Shown: positions 1-9,097 of the stretch, piece by piece
Layout of the letters: each line of letters begins with the position of its first letter
Numbering within the stretch: position 1 is the stretch's first letter
From: CBDCZI01 sp965224495
GTDB lineage: Bacteria > Bacteroidota > Bacteroidia > Cytophagales > JAAEPT01
NCBI GenBank assembly: GCA_965224495.1
Contig: CBDCZI010000029.1
Span: forward strand, 248,001-312,000
Length of the DNA stretch: 64,000 nucleotides
Reading direction: 5' to 3'
The notes under the pieces: generated by a model
What the model was told of the DNA's origin: nothing
Database searches by the model: none
The model's input: the letters and a program-made list of their open reading frames with translations, nothing else
Program-made: the position numbers and the translations under genes

Positions 1-3000
1 GAAATAGGAGATCCTGTTACAATTACAGTAACGTCATCAGATAGTGACGGAACAATCGCTTCTACAGAAGTTAAAGTTGACGGAACAGTCATCACAGGAA
101 CAAGTCCTTATACATGGACAGCAACAGCGGCAGGTACTGTAGATGTAGTAGTAACAGTGACTGATAATGAAGGATTAGCTTCAGCTTCAGTAACAAAACA
201 AATTACAGTAAATGCACCAGTAGCTAACGTAGCTCCAACAGTTGATGACGTGGTATTAAACCCAACAACAGCTGTAGAAATAGGAGACCCTGTAACGATA
301 ACAGTAACGTCATCAGACAGTGATGGGACAATCGCTTCTACAGAAGTTAAAGTTGACGGAACAGTCATCACGGGAACAAGTCCTTATACTTGGACAGCAA
401 CAGCAGCAGGTACTGTAGATGTAGTAGTAACAGTAACTGATAATGACGGATTAGCTTCAGCTTCAGTAACAAAACAAATTACTGTAAATGCACCAGCAGG
501 TACAATTGATGGGTACACTGTCAATAATCTTGACGGAACATCAAACTGTAATGTAAACAGTGCTCCTAATAATGGTGGTATTCTGTCGGATGGTAATACA
601 ATAGCTTCGGGTAATAAACTACAATTGACAGGTCTTGTTTTACCTTCGGAAGGTACTATTCCAGCAGGAGGTACAGCTACATGGTTTGGCTTACCAGCCG
701 TTTCAGGTACAGGGACATCTGCTCTATGTACAAACTTAAATGGAATATCAGGAGGAGTTGATTTGACAAGTGAGTCAAGAGTAACAATCACAGCAATGTC
801 AGATGTAGCAGGAGCAGAATTGCAATTCTTCTTAGGAGGACAAGGAGAATGGCTTCCAGGAACATCTACTTACAATACAGGAAGCGGATCAAGTATCTTT
901 GCTAATCATACATTTGCAGGAGCAGGAGTAGCCGAAACATTTACTTTTGACTATGCAGATTTAGATGCAACAGAATGGGCAGCATGGACAGGACGTAATG
1001 AAGTGCAATCTTTTGGATTTAGATCAAACACAGCAAGTGCTGTATTTACAGTAACAGAGGTTAAAATTGGTTCTCATGCAGACGCAATTGTCGTGTTACC
1101 AAACGTAGCACCAACAGTTGATGATGTCGTATTGAATCCTAATACAGCCGTAGAAATAGGAGATCCTGTTACAATTACAGTAACGTCATCAGATAGTGAT
1201 GGAACAATCGCTTCTACAGAAGTTAAAGTTGACGGAACAGTCATCACAGGAACAAGTCCTTATACATGGACAGCAACAGCGGCAGGTACTGTAGATGTAG
1301 TAGTAACAGTGACTGATAATGAAGGATTAGCTTCAGCTTCAGTAACAAAACAAATTACAGTAAATGCACCAGTAGCTAACGTAGCTCCAACAGTTGATGA
1401 TGTGGTATTGTCACCAGCGGGTTCTGTAAATATCGGAGACCCTGTAACGATAACAGTAACGTCATCAGACAGTGATGGGACAATCGCTTCTACAGAAGTT
1501 AAAGTTGACGGAACAGTCATCACAGGAACAAGTCCTTATACATGGACAGCAACAGCAGCAGGTACTGTAGATGTAGTAGTAACAGTAACTGATAATGACG
1601 GGTTAGCTTCAGCTTCAGTAACAAAACAAATTACAGTAAATGCTACACCTAATACGGATCCAGTTATGGGAACTGTAACGATTTCTCCAATGACGTATAT
1701 TAATCCTGGAGACCCTGTTACGATTACACAAACTGGAGCTAGTGATGCTGATGGAACAATCGTTTCAACTAATGTTACAGTTGATGGGCAACCTGTTACT
1801 AGTCCTTGGACAGCAACAGCAGGAGATCATATAATTGCAGTAACAGTGACTGATGACAAAGGTGGAGTTTCTACTGCTGTAACAAATATGATTACAGTAA
1901 ATACACCACCAGTAGTTGATCAAATCGGTTTATCCCCTACAGGTAATATCAATGTAGGTTCAGATGTTACGATTACAGTAACTTCTTCAGACGTAAATGG
2001 AAATGGAACAATTGTTTCGACTAAGATTTATGTTGATAATGCAGAGGTTTCTACAACATCACCATATACTTGGACAGCAACAACAAATGGATCTCACATT
2101 GTTAAAGTAATTGTTACAGATGATAAAGGTGTTGAGTCTTTACCAGTAACAAAAACAATTAATGTAGTGACACCTCCAAATGTGAAGCCAATAGTTGACA
2201 ATGTAGTGTTGTCACCAGCTACGGCAGTAGAATTTGGAGATCCTGTTACAATTACAGTAACTTCTTCAGATGCTGACGGTACAGTAGATGAGACTAAGAT
2301 TTATGTTGATAATGTAGAAGTAGCTACAACATCACCATTTACTTGGACAGCGACATCGGCAGGGAATCACTTCATTAAGGTGATTGTTATTGACGATAAA
2401 GGAGCTTCTTCTTCACCTGTTGTGAAAAAAGTTACAGTTAACTCACCTGTAGGTACAGGGGTGATAGCTGTTAATTCACCAACAGACGGGGAGGTTATTA
2501 ACAACCCAACAGAAGATATTGTTTTTGATATTGATGTGACTAATCCTGTAGGTGAAACGATAATCGTTGTCACATACACAATGACTAAGCCTGATGGAAG
2601 TTCTGTTACTTATATTAGAACAGCTCCTGATTTTGATATGTCATTTACACCAGAGTTTATTGGGGATTATTCTATGAAAATAGAAGCTGCAGGAGCAAAT
2701 GGAGTAATGGATACTAAATTTGTACCGTTTAGTTTAACAGGAGTAATTGACTTTACACCTCCAGGAAACGGACCAACGGGTCTTGATGAAGCTACATTTG
2801 TTAGTGAATTTAGAGTTTATCCTATGCCGGCATCTACAAACGTAACAGTTGAGTTGAAGTCTCGTACAGCAGGTGCTATAGCAGTAGAAGTTCTTGATAT
2901 GAATGGAAATGTTGTTCTTGTAGAAAATGGATATATTTCAAGTGATGATCTTTATGAAGTAAACTTCTCAGTTGAAGAGTTGAATTCAGGGATTTACTTA

Positions 3001-3054
3001 ACAAGGGTAATAATAAATGGTGAAGTGATAACTAAGAAATTGGTTGTTAGATAA
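1..3054 (+). CDS. Ig-like repeat protein with T9SS sorting domain, 5' end outside window
   Basis: The reading frame is open from base 1, so the start lies upstream of the window. About seven copies of a roughly 91-residue Ig/PKD-like repeat are visible (motifs VTITVTSSDSDGTI, SPYTWTATAAG and VTKQITVNA). A different, beta-rich domain of about 195 residues (nt 501-1101) sits between repeats and could be a carbohydrate- or ligand-binding module. The final 80 residues (nt 2806-3051) have the features of a type A T9SS C-terminal sorting domain: FRVYPMPAS near the start, GIYL, and a basic end KKLVVR. By family knowledge such proteins cross the outer membrane through the type IX system and lose this tail. 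The catalytic or adhesive head, if any, is not in the window. An adhesin or a multi-domain secreted enzyme are both possible. Confidence 0.85.
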   Translation, partial: EIGDPVTITVTSSDSDGTIASTEVKVDGTVITGTSPYTWTATAAGTVDVVVTVTDNEGLASASVTKQITVNAPVANVAPTVDDVVLNPTTAVEIGDPVTITVTSSDSDGTIASTEVKVDGTVITGTSPYTWTATAAGTVDVVVTVTDNDGLASASVTKQITVNAPAGTIDGYTVNNLDGTSNCNVNSAPNNGGILSDGNTIASGNKLQLTGLVLPSEGTIPAGGTATWFGLPAVSGTGTSALCTNLNGISGGVDLTSESRVTITAMSDVAGAELQFFLGGQGEWLPGTSTYNTGSGSSIFANHTFAGAGVAETFTFDYADLDATEWAAWTGRNEVQSFGFRSNTASAVFTVTEVKIGSHADAIVVLPNVAPTVDDVVLNPNTAVEIGDPVTITVTSSDSDGTIASTEVKVDGTVITGTSPYTWTATAAGTVDVVVTVTDNEGLASASVTKQITVNAPVANVAPTVDDVVLSPAGSVNIGDPVTITVTSSDSDGTIASTEVKVDGTVITGTSPYTWTATAAGTVDVVVTVTDNDGLASASVTKQITVNATPNTDPVMGTVTISPMTYINPGDPVTITQTGASDADGTIVSTNVTVDGQPVTSPWTATAGDHIIAVTVTDDKGGVSTAVTNMITVNTPPVVDQIGLSPTGNINVGSDVTITVTSSDVNGNGTIVSTKIYVDNAEVSTTSPYTWTATTNGSHIVKVIVTDDKGVESLPVTKTINVVTPPNVKPIVDNVVLSPATAVEFGDPVTITVTSSDADGTVDETKIYVDNVEVATTSPFTWTATSAGNHFIKVIVIDDKGASSSPVVKKVTVNSPVGTGVIAVNSPTDGEVINNPTEDIVFDIDVTNPVGETIIVVTYTMTKPDGSSVTYIRTAPDFDMSFTPEFIGDYSMKIEAAGANGVMDTKFVPFSLTGVIDFTPPGNGPTGLDEATFVSEFRVYPMPASTNVTVELKSRTAGAIAVEVLDMNGNVVLVENGYISSDDLYEVNFSVEELNSGIYLTRVIINGEVITKKLVVR

Positions 3055-3071
3055 TCATTAATAAATAAAAT

Positions 3072-3107
3072 AAAAAGGGTTACTGATTTTCAGTAACCCT
3101 TTTTTTA
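3072..3107 (+). terminator. Rho-independent terminator
   Basis: A perfect 10-bp stem, GGGTTACTGA (3077-3086) against TCAGTAACCC (3090-3099) with a TTT loop, is followed by seven T. It lies 17 bases after the stop codon of the sorting-domain protein. Confidence 0.9.
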
Positions 3108-3414
3108 TGTCTTTGTATTGATAGGGCGACTGAAAGAAAAAGTACGGATGAATATTATTTTTCCGGCTGATTTCATTCATCTAAGTCTGTAGTTACAAGA
3201 AGGGTTCTGTTCTTAATTTTGAGTATATAAGGATAAGTAACAATTGAACGTTAGCTCGCTTACTTACTGGCGGTCGCAGCTAATTATTTTTAGTTTCTAT
3301 GTTGTCAATATCTAATTTTACAGTTCCTAATTCTATGGTTTTTATTTAATGCCAAGTTTAAAATAACGTGGTGAAATTAATAAATAAAGCGTTCAAAAAA
3401 AGTATTTTTACATT
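3108..3414. other. Intergenic stretch with no recognised feature
   Basis: Just over 300 bases without a plausible gene. There is a GC-richer patch near 3245-3285 of unknown origin. The last 12 bases before the next gene include a TATTTTTA sequence (3403-3410) that resembles a -7 element, but it would give an almost leaderless transcript and has no convincing -33 box. Confidence 0.5.
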
Positions 3415-4599
3415 ATGAAAATTTTTGAAGTCAATAACTCACTATTAGTAAAGGAATTTATTAAGCTACCTATTCGTCTGTATAAAGGCGAAAAACATTG
3501 GATACGCCCCTTAAATAAGGATTTAGAAGCTGTCTTTGACCCCAAGGAGAATAGCTATTTTGAGCACGGCGTATGTACTCGTTGGATTTTGAAAGATGAT
3601 AAAGGGGTGACAATTGGTCGTATTTCTGCTTTTATTAATGAAGAAACAGCGAAACAACCAAACTCAAAAGGAGAGGTTTTAAGAGTAGGAGGCTTAGGCT
3701 TTTTTGAATGTGAGGATAGTAAAGCGGCAACAAAAATATTATTTGATACGGCAATCTCTTGGTTAGCAGAGCGAAAATGTAATGCTGTTGATGGACCAAT
3801 TAATTTTGGTGAACGATTAAATTGGTGGGGGCTTTTGATTGAAGGGCACGATATTGATCCTAATTATAAGATGCCTTACACCAAACCTTATTACCAAGCA
3901 TTGTTTGAAGATTACGGTTTTCAGGTCTATTTTAAACAGCTAACTTACGGTAGAAAAGTAAATGAGGCGATGCACCCTGTTTACGAAAAGGTAGCTGAAC
4001 GTTTATTTAATGATGAAAAATATCATTTCACGACGATAGACCCGAGTGAAATGGAGAAATACACCAAAGATTTTTGTGAAATATACAATTTGGCGTGGGC
4101 AGGTCACGAAGGAGTGAAGCCAATGACGATGGAACAAGCTCAAGCTCAGATGAAAGAATTGAAACAAATTCTTGATCCAAACATTGTTTATTTTGCTTAT
4201 TACGAAGGGAAACCCGTTGCTTTTTATATTAATATTCCAGAATTAAATCAAATAATCAAACACATTAAACACGGGAAACTCGACTTGTGGGGCTTAGCCA
4301 AATTTATTTGGTATTTGAAAATTCAACGTTCAACAAAAATGATGGGCTTGGTTTTCGGTGTGATACCTGAGTTTCAGCGAAAAGGTGTGATGTTAGGTTT
4401 GGTCGAATATTGCCGACGAATAGTGCAAGGAACAAAACGAGGTCGTTATATAGATTACGAAATGAATTGGATTGGTGATTTTAACCCTAAAATGGTGAAA
4501 ATCTCAGATGGAATTGGGAAACCTATCAAAATTCATCATACGTATCGAATGATTTTAGATCCTAAAATAGCATTTGAACGTTGCCAAGAAATAGGGTAA
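3415..4599 (+). CDS. GNAT-like protein (YghO-type family)
   Basis: A soluble 394-residue protein without signal peptide or membrane segment. The N-terminal half has the pattern of the YghO-like group of putative acyltransferases common in Bacteroidetes: KHWIRPLNKDLEAVFDP near residue 27 and GPINFGERLNWWGLL at about 127-141. The C-terminal half contains GVIPEFQRKGV near residue 320, resembling the acetyl-CoA-binding turn (Q/RxxGxG/A) of GNAT folds. Acceptor and physiological role are unknown for the family. The gene stands alone, with a terminator directly after it. The family assignment is from motif memory and the catalytic claim is inference. Confidence 0.65.
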   Translation: MKIFEVNNSLLVKEFIKLPIRLYKGEKHWIRPLNKDLEAVFDPKENSYFEHGVCTRWILKDDKGVTIGRISAFINEETAKQPNSKGEVLRVGGLGFFECEDSKAATKILFDTAISWLAERKCNAVDGPINFGERLNWWGLLIEGHDIDPNYKMPYTKPYYQALFEDYGFQVYFKQLTYGRKVNEAMHPVYEKVAERLFNDEKYHFTTIDPSEMEKYTKDFCEIYNLAWAGHEGVKPMTMEQAQAQMKELKQILDPNIVYFAYYEGKPVAFYINIPELNQIIKHIKHGKLDLWGLAKFIWYLKIQRSTKMMGLVFGVIPEFQRKGVMLGLVEYCRRIVQGTKRGRYIDYEMNWIGDFNPKMVKISDGIGKPIKIHHTYRMILDPKIAFERCQEIG

Positions 4600-4601
4600 T
4601 T

Positions 4602-4640
4602 AAAAAAGCACAAAGTAGGTCATCTACTTTGTGCTTTTTT
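4602..4640 (+). terminator. Rho-independent terminator
   Basis: An 11-bp stem GCACAAAGTAG / CTACTTTGTGC with a 5-base loop, flanked by six A and six T. The A tract on the other side would let it work in either direction. Confidence 0.9.
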
Positions 4641-4653
4641 CGTAAGTCTAAAG

Positions 4654-5610
4654 ATGAAGTTGTTTTTAACTGTTGTTTTTGTGATTATTCAATTGGCATC
4701 TTTTGCTCAACAAAAGAACTTTCAAGTTGCTTTTTATAATGTAGAGAATCTGTTTGATACCATTCACGATAGTTATAAAAATGATTATGAATTTCTTCCC
4801 GATGGAAAAAGGAAATGGACAAGTGAAAAATATTGGCTTAAACAACACCATACTGCACGAGTCATTACGGGGTTAGGGAACTGGCAAGGCGCAGATGTTG
4901 TCGGGCTGTGTGAAGTCGAAAACAACCAAGTTTTATGGGATTTGACAAGACAAACCTACCTTAAAGGTTACAATTATATTCATCACGAGTCAGATGATGT
5001 GAGGGGAATAGATGTTGCTTTTTTGTACAAGAAAGCAACCTTTAAACCGTTGTTTGACACTGTGATTAAAATAAATTTAGGTAAAGGAAGTCGTCCGACA
5101 CGAGATATCTTGTATGTCAAAGGCATAGCACAAAAAGATACGTTACACTTTTTTATTAATCATTGGTCGTCTCGTTGGGGAGGGAAATCAGAAACGGAGC
5201 ATAAACGTATTTTGGCATCAAAAACATTGCGAAACAGCATAGCCAAATTGAGAGATAGCTTACCGAATGCTCAGTTAATTGTTATGGGTGATTTTAACGA
5301 CACACCTCAAGATAAAAGTTTACAACATACACAGTCAAAAGAAGAGGGAATTCCCTTAATTAACTTGGTTCAGACCGATAAAAAAGTTTTAGGCACACTT
5401 AAATACCAAAATCAATGGTCCTTTTTTGATCAGATTATTATCTCGAAAAATGTCCGTTACCAACAGAATAGTTTTACCGTTTATCATCCTCAATGGCTGT
5501 TTATGGAAGACGCCATTTATGGAGGAAACACGCTTTATCGTTCGTTTAAATCGGGTGAGTTTTTAGGCGGTTACAGTGACCATTTCCCTGTTTACATCTA
5601 TTTGAAATAG
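4654..5610 (+). CDS. Secreted endonuclease/exonuclease/phosphatase family protein
   Basis: A 318-residue protein with an N-terminal signal peptide (hydrophobic residues 3-17, cleavage likely after ASFAQ). The metal-dependent EEP fold is recognisable: FYNVENLFDT (28-36), acidic residues in LCEVEN (85-90), NHWSSRWGG (169-177), MGDFNDTP (211-218) and the C-terminal SDHFPVYI (about 308-315). These correspond to the Asn, Glu, His, Asp-Asn and final Asp-His active-site positions of the DNase I-like superfamily, so the enzyme should be active on a phosphodiester or phosphomonoester outside the cytoplasm. Extracellular nuclease is the usual annotation; the substrate cannot be told from sequence. Confidence 0.85.
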   Translation: MKLFLTVVFVIIQLASFAQQKNFQVAFYNVENLFDTIHDSYKNDYEFLPDGKRKWTSEKYWLKQHHTARVITGLGNWQGADVVGLCEVENNQVLWDLTRQTYLKGYNYIHHESDDVRGIDVAFLYKKATFKPLFDTVIKINLGKGSRPTRDILYVKGIAQKDTLHFFINHWSSRWGGKSETEHKRILASKTLRNSIAKLRDSLPNAQLIVMGDFNDTPQDKSLQHTQSKEEGIPLINLVQTDKKVLGTLKYQNQWSFFDQIIISKNVRYQQNSFTVYHPQWLFMEDAIYGGNTLYRSFKSGEFLGGYSDHFPVYIYLK

Positions 5611-5658
5611 CCCCCGCTTTATTTGTCATGAATAAAGAGGTTAAGAACAATGAAAATA

Positions 5659-6573
5659 TTAAAAAGTAAGTAATAATAAATCAGAAGCCGAAGAGTCTAT
5701 ACCTTGTTTAGCTGCCGTTTTTATTGCTTTTTTGATAATTGATTTCCCTTTTTTTGTTTGTCCTAATCGGTTATAAATGTAAGCCTTAGTGTCTAATAAA
5801 TAATAGTTTTTGGTATCATGAAGTAAGAGTAAGTTAACCAACGAAAGGTGGTCGGTGGTGGTTTTGTTTTTTGGCATAAAGAGTTGTTTGATTAACAATT
5901 GGTGTGCCTCGCTTACTGAAATTATCTGATTGGATACAGCGGATTCTACCTGCTTGATAGATAAACCATTTTTACCATAATTGTAATAAAAAGACAAATG
6001 TTGTTCTTCTGTAGGGTTGTCAATGATTAAATCCTCTCTTGTTAAGGTATTATTTTCTTTACCTGCTAAAAACGCTTTGTCGAGGAGAAGTTTGTTTGGT
6101 GTTTTGGCACTGATAAGAGCCATCTGCTTTTTCTTTTGTTTGGCGTAGCCTGTAAGTGGCTTTTTGTCCTCCTTTTTTACTTTATAACCTAAATAATTGA
6201 GGCTTGATAAAAAAGATTGAGCATCGAGATAACCATTAAATTGTTTGATTATCTCGCCTTTTTCGTTGAAAATGATAAAAGTAGGGTAACCTCTTACTTT
6301 GTATTTGATGACCAAATCACGGTTGGCATCGCCATCGACACGACCAAATAAAAACTGTTGGTTTACTAATTTTGAAAAGTTGGTGTCAGGCATTACTTCT
6401 CTATCAAACTTGTGGCAGTAACCACACCAAGAAGTTGAGAAATCGACAATGTAAGGTTTATTTTCTTTCTTCGCTTTTTTTACTAAAGCGTCAAAAGAAC
6501 CTTGGAAAACCTCTGTTTGAGCGAAACAAAGTGTAGCGAATAATACAAAAAATGTAGTGATTGTGTTTTTCAT
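5659..6573 (-). CDS. Exported thioredoxin-like protein
   Basis: A 304-residue protein with a signal peptide (MKNTITTFFVLFATLCFAQ) and a thioredoxin fold containing the redox motif WCGYC at about residues 49-53 and the cis-proline segment RGYPTF near 94-99. The C-terminal half is helical and lacks a known domain. It probably acts as a periplasmic thiol-disulfide reductant, like DUF255-type or DsbD-partner proteins. The start at 6573 is chosen because it begins a clean signal peptide. An in-frame ATG at 6600 would add nine residues and overlap the stop codon of the upstream MscS gene by 8 bases (ATGAATAA), which would suggest translational coupling; it cannot be excluded. Confidence 0.82.
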   Translation of the reverse strand: MKNTITTFFVLFATLCFAQTEVFQGSFDALVKKAKKENKPYIVDFSTSWCGYCHKFDREVMPDTNFSKLVNQQFLFGRVDGDANRDLVIKYKVRGYPTFIIFNEKGEIIKQFNGYLDAQSFLSSLNYLGYKVKKEDKKPLTGYAKQKKKQMALISAKTPNKLLLDKAFLAGKENNTLTREDLIIDNPTEEQHLSFYYNYGKNGLSIKQVESAVSNQIISVSEAHQLLIKQLFMPKNKTTTDHLSLVNLLLLHDTKNYYLLDTKAYIYNRLGQTKKGKSIIKKAIKTAAKQGIDSSASDLLLLTF

Positions 6574-6592
6574 AGATACAAGATACAGTAAT

Positions 6593-7492
6593 TTATTCAT
6601 TTACAGTATCAATATCCTTGCCTAAGTTTTTTTTGAAATCAAGCGTACGAATAGGGAACGGAATAACAATGTTGTTTTCGTCGTAAGCTTTTTTTATGGC
6701 TCTAATTGCGTCGCTAACAGCGGTGTCATGGTCACGTTTTCGCTCAAATTTTATCCAAAAGTTAACTTCAAGATTTATCGAATAAGCATCGAATTTATTA
6801 TAGAAAAGTAACATGTCTTTGTCTTGAAGAATACAAGGGACAAGCGCTAAGGCGTTGCGAGTGATTGCCATGACCTTCTCCAAATCATCGGTGTAAGAAA
6901 TACCGACGGTTATCTCTACTTCTCTTAATCCTATTTTACTATAATTATATAAAGGATTTTCTAAAATTTCTTTATTTGGGACAGTTACGTATTGTCCTGT
7001 TTCGGTTAGTATTATGGTGTGAAAAATCGTGATTTCTTCGACTTGTCCCGAAATAGTGTGTGTCATTACCCAGTCACCAATGGCGTAATTGTGACGTGTA
7101 GCAATCAATATACCCGAAATGAAATTGGAGGCAATATTTTGAAAAGCAAAAGATAAAGCCAAACCCAAAATACCAGCACCTGCTAATAATGAAGTAACCG
7201 CTTTGTCGAGGCCTATAATATTTAGTGCAAAAAAGAAACCAATTAACTGAATGATTAAACGTCCCGCTCTGACCATTAAGGATTGTAAACTTCGTCTGTT
7301 GGTTACACTACGAGCAACTCTACGGAGTCCTTTACTTAAGAATTTAGATAAGAATACGAACAAAAAAAACACGATAATAGAGAGCCCAATATTTGGGATC
7401 TGCAAAATCAAAAACTCAAACCACGAACTCAATTTATCACTTAATCGATTGATTGTACGGTGAAACTCGATATTTAAAAAGGAAAGGAGCAT
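6593..7492 (-). CDS. Small-conductance mechanosensitive channel (MscS family)
   Basis: A 299-residue inner-membrane protein. Hydrophobic helices occupy about residues 30-50 and 80-130. The last is the pore-lining TM3 with the Gly/Ala-rich run SLLAGAGILGLALSFAFQN, followed by the beta domain (NYAIGDWV, VPNKEILENPLYNYSK). This is the minimal MscS architecture, which releases solutes on hypo-osmotic shock. The length matches the short E. coli MscS type. The stop codon abuts or overlaps the thioredoxin gene downstream, so the two are probably co-transcribed. Confidence 0.9.
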   Translation of the reverse strand: MLLSFLNIEFHRTINRLSDKLSSWFEFLILQIPNIGLSIIVFFLFVFLSKFLSKGLRRVARSVTNRRSLQSLMVRAGRLIIQLIGFFFALNIIGLDKAVTSLLAGAGILGLALSFAFQNIASNFISGILIATRHNYAIGDWVMTHTISGQVEEITIFHTIILTETGQYVTVPNKEILENPLYNYSKIGLREVEITVGISYTDDLEKVMAITRNALALVPCILQDKDMLLFYNKFDAYSINLEVNFWIKFERKRDHDTAVSDAIRAIKKAYDENNIVIPFPIRTLDFKKNLGKDIDTVNE

Positions 7493-7591
7493 GCTTTTTG
7501 TTTACGAAAGGAGGTAGGAAGTGTTTTGTGTTTAAAAAGAAAGCTATTATTTAAAATGCTAGATGATTACTTTTCAATATAAAAGTGTACA

Positions 7592-7621
7592 TTGCCCCAT
7601 AATTGAGGGGTGTTACCTTAA
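7592..7621 (+). promoter_or_regulatory. Putative Bacteroidetes-type promoter
   Basis: TTG (7592-7594), 19 bases, then TACCTTAA (7614-7621), a partial match to TTTG-N19-TAnnTTTG. It lies about 40 bases before the DUF3078 start codon. Inference from the consensus only. Confidence 0.4.
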
Positions 7622-7661
7622 TTGCTATTAATCATAAAAAATAAAATAATAATTATCCGCT

Positions 7662-8651
7662 ATGAAAAAACTTATATACTCATTATTAATTGCCTCTTCT
7701 GGATTTGCTTTTGCACAAGAAACTACGGCTGCTGATACGGCTGCTGTGGTAGAGGTTGTAAAAGACCCAGATTGGAAATTGACTTCAATTTCAAGTTTTG
7801 TAGGAAACCAATCTAGTTTTACTAATTGGCAAGCAGGAGGTATTAATGCACTCTCGTACAATGCTTATTTGGATTTGACGGCAGATTACGCAAAAGGAAA
7901 ATACGCTTGGGATAATGATTTGAAATTGGGTTACGGGAAACAATTCCAAGACGCAACACAATGGAGAAAAACAGATGATATTGTTCATTTAACATCAAAA
8001 ATTGGACGTGTATTAACTGAAAATAAAAAATGGTATGTTGCAGCTCTTGGTAGTTTCAGAACACAGTTTGTTGAAGGGTATGAGTACCCAAAAGAATCTG
8101 ATAGATTGAGAACTTCTACATGGTTAGCACCTGCTTATGTAACTGCAGGTATTGGTCTTGAGTACAAGCCTGTAAAATACTTTTCTGCATTGCTTACGCC
8201 TATCGCAACTAAAATGACTATTGTTAACCACCAAGGATTGGCTAACGAAGGACGTTTTGGTAACGAAGCGGCCGTTTACGATGAGATCTCAGGAGAATTA
8301 CTTACTAAAGGAAAGAAATTAAGAACGGAATTTGGAGCGTTTTTAGGGTTGCAATTCAATAAAGAAGTAATCAAGAACGTGACTTACAAATCTTCTTTAA
8401 ACCTATTCTCTAATTACAAAAACAATCCTGAAAATATTGATGTTATTTTTAATAATGCCGTAGTTTTTAAGGTAAATGATATCCTTAGTTTTTCATTTGT
8501 TCTTGATATGATTTATGATGATGATATCAAAATTGCTCAATTAAATGAACAAGGTGTAGAGGTAGCTAAAGGAGCTCGTTTACAAGTAAAACAATTATTT
8601 GGATTTGGACTTTCTTACAAATTGAGAAACTTTACTCCAAAGAAGAAATAA
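7662..8651 (+). CDS. DUF3078 outer-membrane beta-barrel protein
   Basis: A 329-residue protein with a signal peptide (cleavage after SGFAFAQ). The mature part starts with the DUF3078 signature region DPDWKLTSISSFVGNQSSFTNW and GGINALSYNAYLDLTADYAKGKYAW, then alternating amphipathic strands to a C-terminal strand LFGFGLSYKLRNF. This pattern indicates an outer-membrane barrel. DUF3078 proteins are widespread in Bacteroidetes and no function is established. It has its own apparent promoter and a strong terminator, so it is probably monocistronic. Confidence 0.85.
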   Translation: MKKLIYSLLIASSGFAFAQETTAADTAAVVEVVKDPDWKLTSISSFVGNQSSFTNWQAGGINALSYNAYLDLTADYAKGKYAWDNDLKLGYGKQFQDATQWRKTDDIVHLTSKIGRVLTENKKWYVAALGSFRTQFVEGYEYPKESDRLRTSTWLAPAYVTAGIGLEYKPVKYFSALLTPIATKMTIVNHQGLANEGRFGNEAAVYDEISGELLTKGKKLRTEFGAFLGLQFNKEVIKNVTYKSSLNLFSNYKNNPENIDVIFNNAVVFKVNDILSFSFVLDMIYDDDIKIAQLNEQGVEVAKGARLQVKQLFGFGLSYKLRNFTPKKK

Positions 8652-8662
8652 GGAATTTCTTC

Positions 8663-8710
8663 TCACAAAAAAAGCCCTTTGATATTATTTATCAAAGGGC
8701 TTTTTTTGTG
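8663..8710. terminator. Bidirectional terminator between convergent genes
   Basis: A long hairpin with AAGCCCTTTGATA against TATCAAAGGGCTT around a TTATT loop, with seven A on one side and seven T on the other. It separates the plus-strand DUF3078 gene from the minus-strand RlmD unit and can serve both. Confidence 0.9.
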
Positions 8711-8721
8711 ACTAAAAGTTT

Positions 8722-9096
8722 TTAATCATTAGGGTAAGGAATGTACATAAATTTGGTGAACACCTCATCAACGACAAACAAACAACAAAACTCTTCTGGG
8801 TCTTTGTAGTTTGCTTTGAAGCTTTCTTCGTTCTCTTTTCCGACTAATCCTCTCTGAGTAAACTCATCTAAGAAAGAGAAATTGTAATTCCAATCTGTTC
8901 CTTTTTGTTCCTTTGGTAATAGTAATTGTCCGATACCTAATTCAGTTTTAGAGATAGGGAAAATAGGGAAATCACTAATCTTACGTGCCTTTAATTGGTA
9001 AGCAGCCTCTTTTAAAATATCACAAACTTTGATAAAGTCCTTTGTAATCGTACCAAGGTATTTACCGTTTAATTCGGGGTCGTTTTCGTTATCCAT
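8722..9096 (-). CDS. Conserved flavobacterial hypothetical protein, RlmD partner
   Basis: A soluble 124-residue protein with no signal peptide or membrane helix. No domain is recognised. It is acidic and contains KARKISDFPIFPISK and DPEEFCCLFVVDEVFTKF. It starts one base after the rlmD stop codon, so the two are translated from one message. By gene order a role near RNA modification is possible, but nothing in the protein shows it. Confidence 0.75.
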   Translation of the reverse strand: MDNENDPELNGKYLGTITKDFIKVCDILKEAAYQLKARKISDFPIFPISKTELGIGQLLLPKEQKGTDWNYNFSFLDEFTQRGLVGKENEESFKANYKDPEEFCCLFVVDEVFTKFMYIPYPND

Positions 9097-9097
9097 C

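Noticed and set aside
384..791. Minus-strand open frames in the Ig-repeat gene
   Set aside because: They mirror the repeat sequence in another frame, recur with each repeat and lack start signals.
1..1650. Spaced near-identical repeats that might suggest a CRISPR array
   Set aside because: The units are about 273 bases, lie within one open reading frame and encode an Ig-like fold.
3230..3300. GC-richer patch that might be an insertion-sequence end
   Set aside because: No inverted repeats, target duplications or coding remnants could be found.
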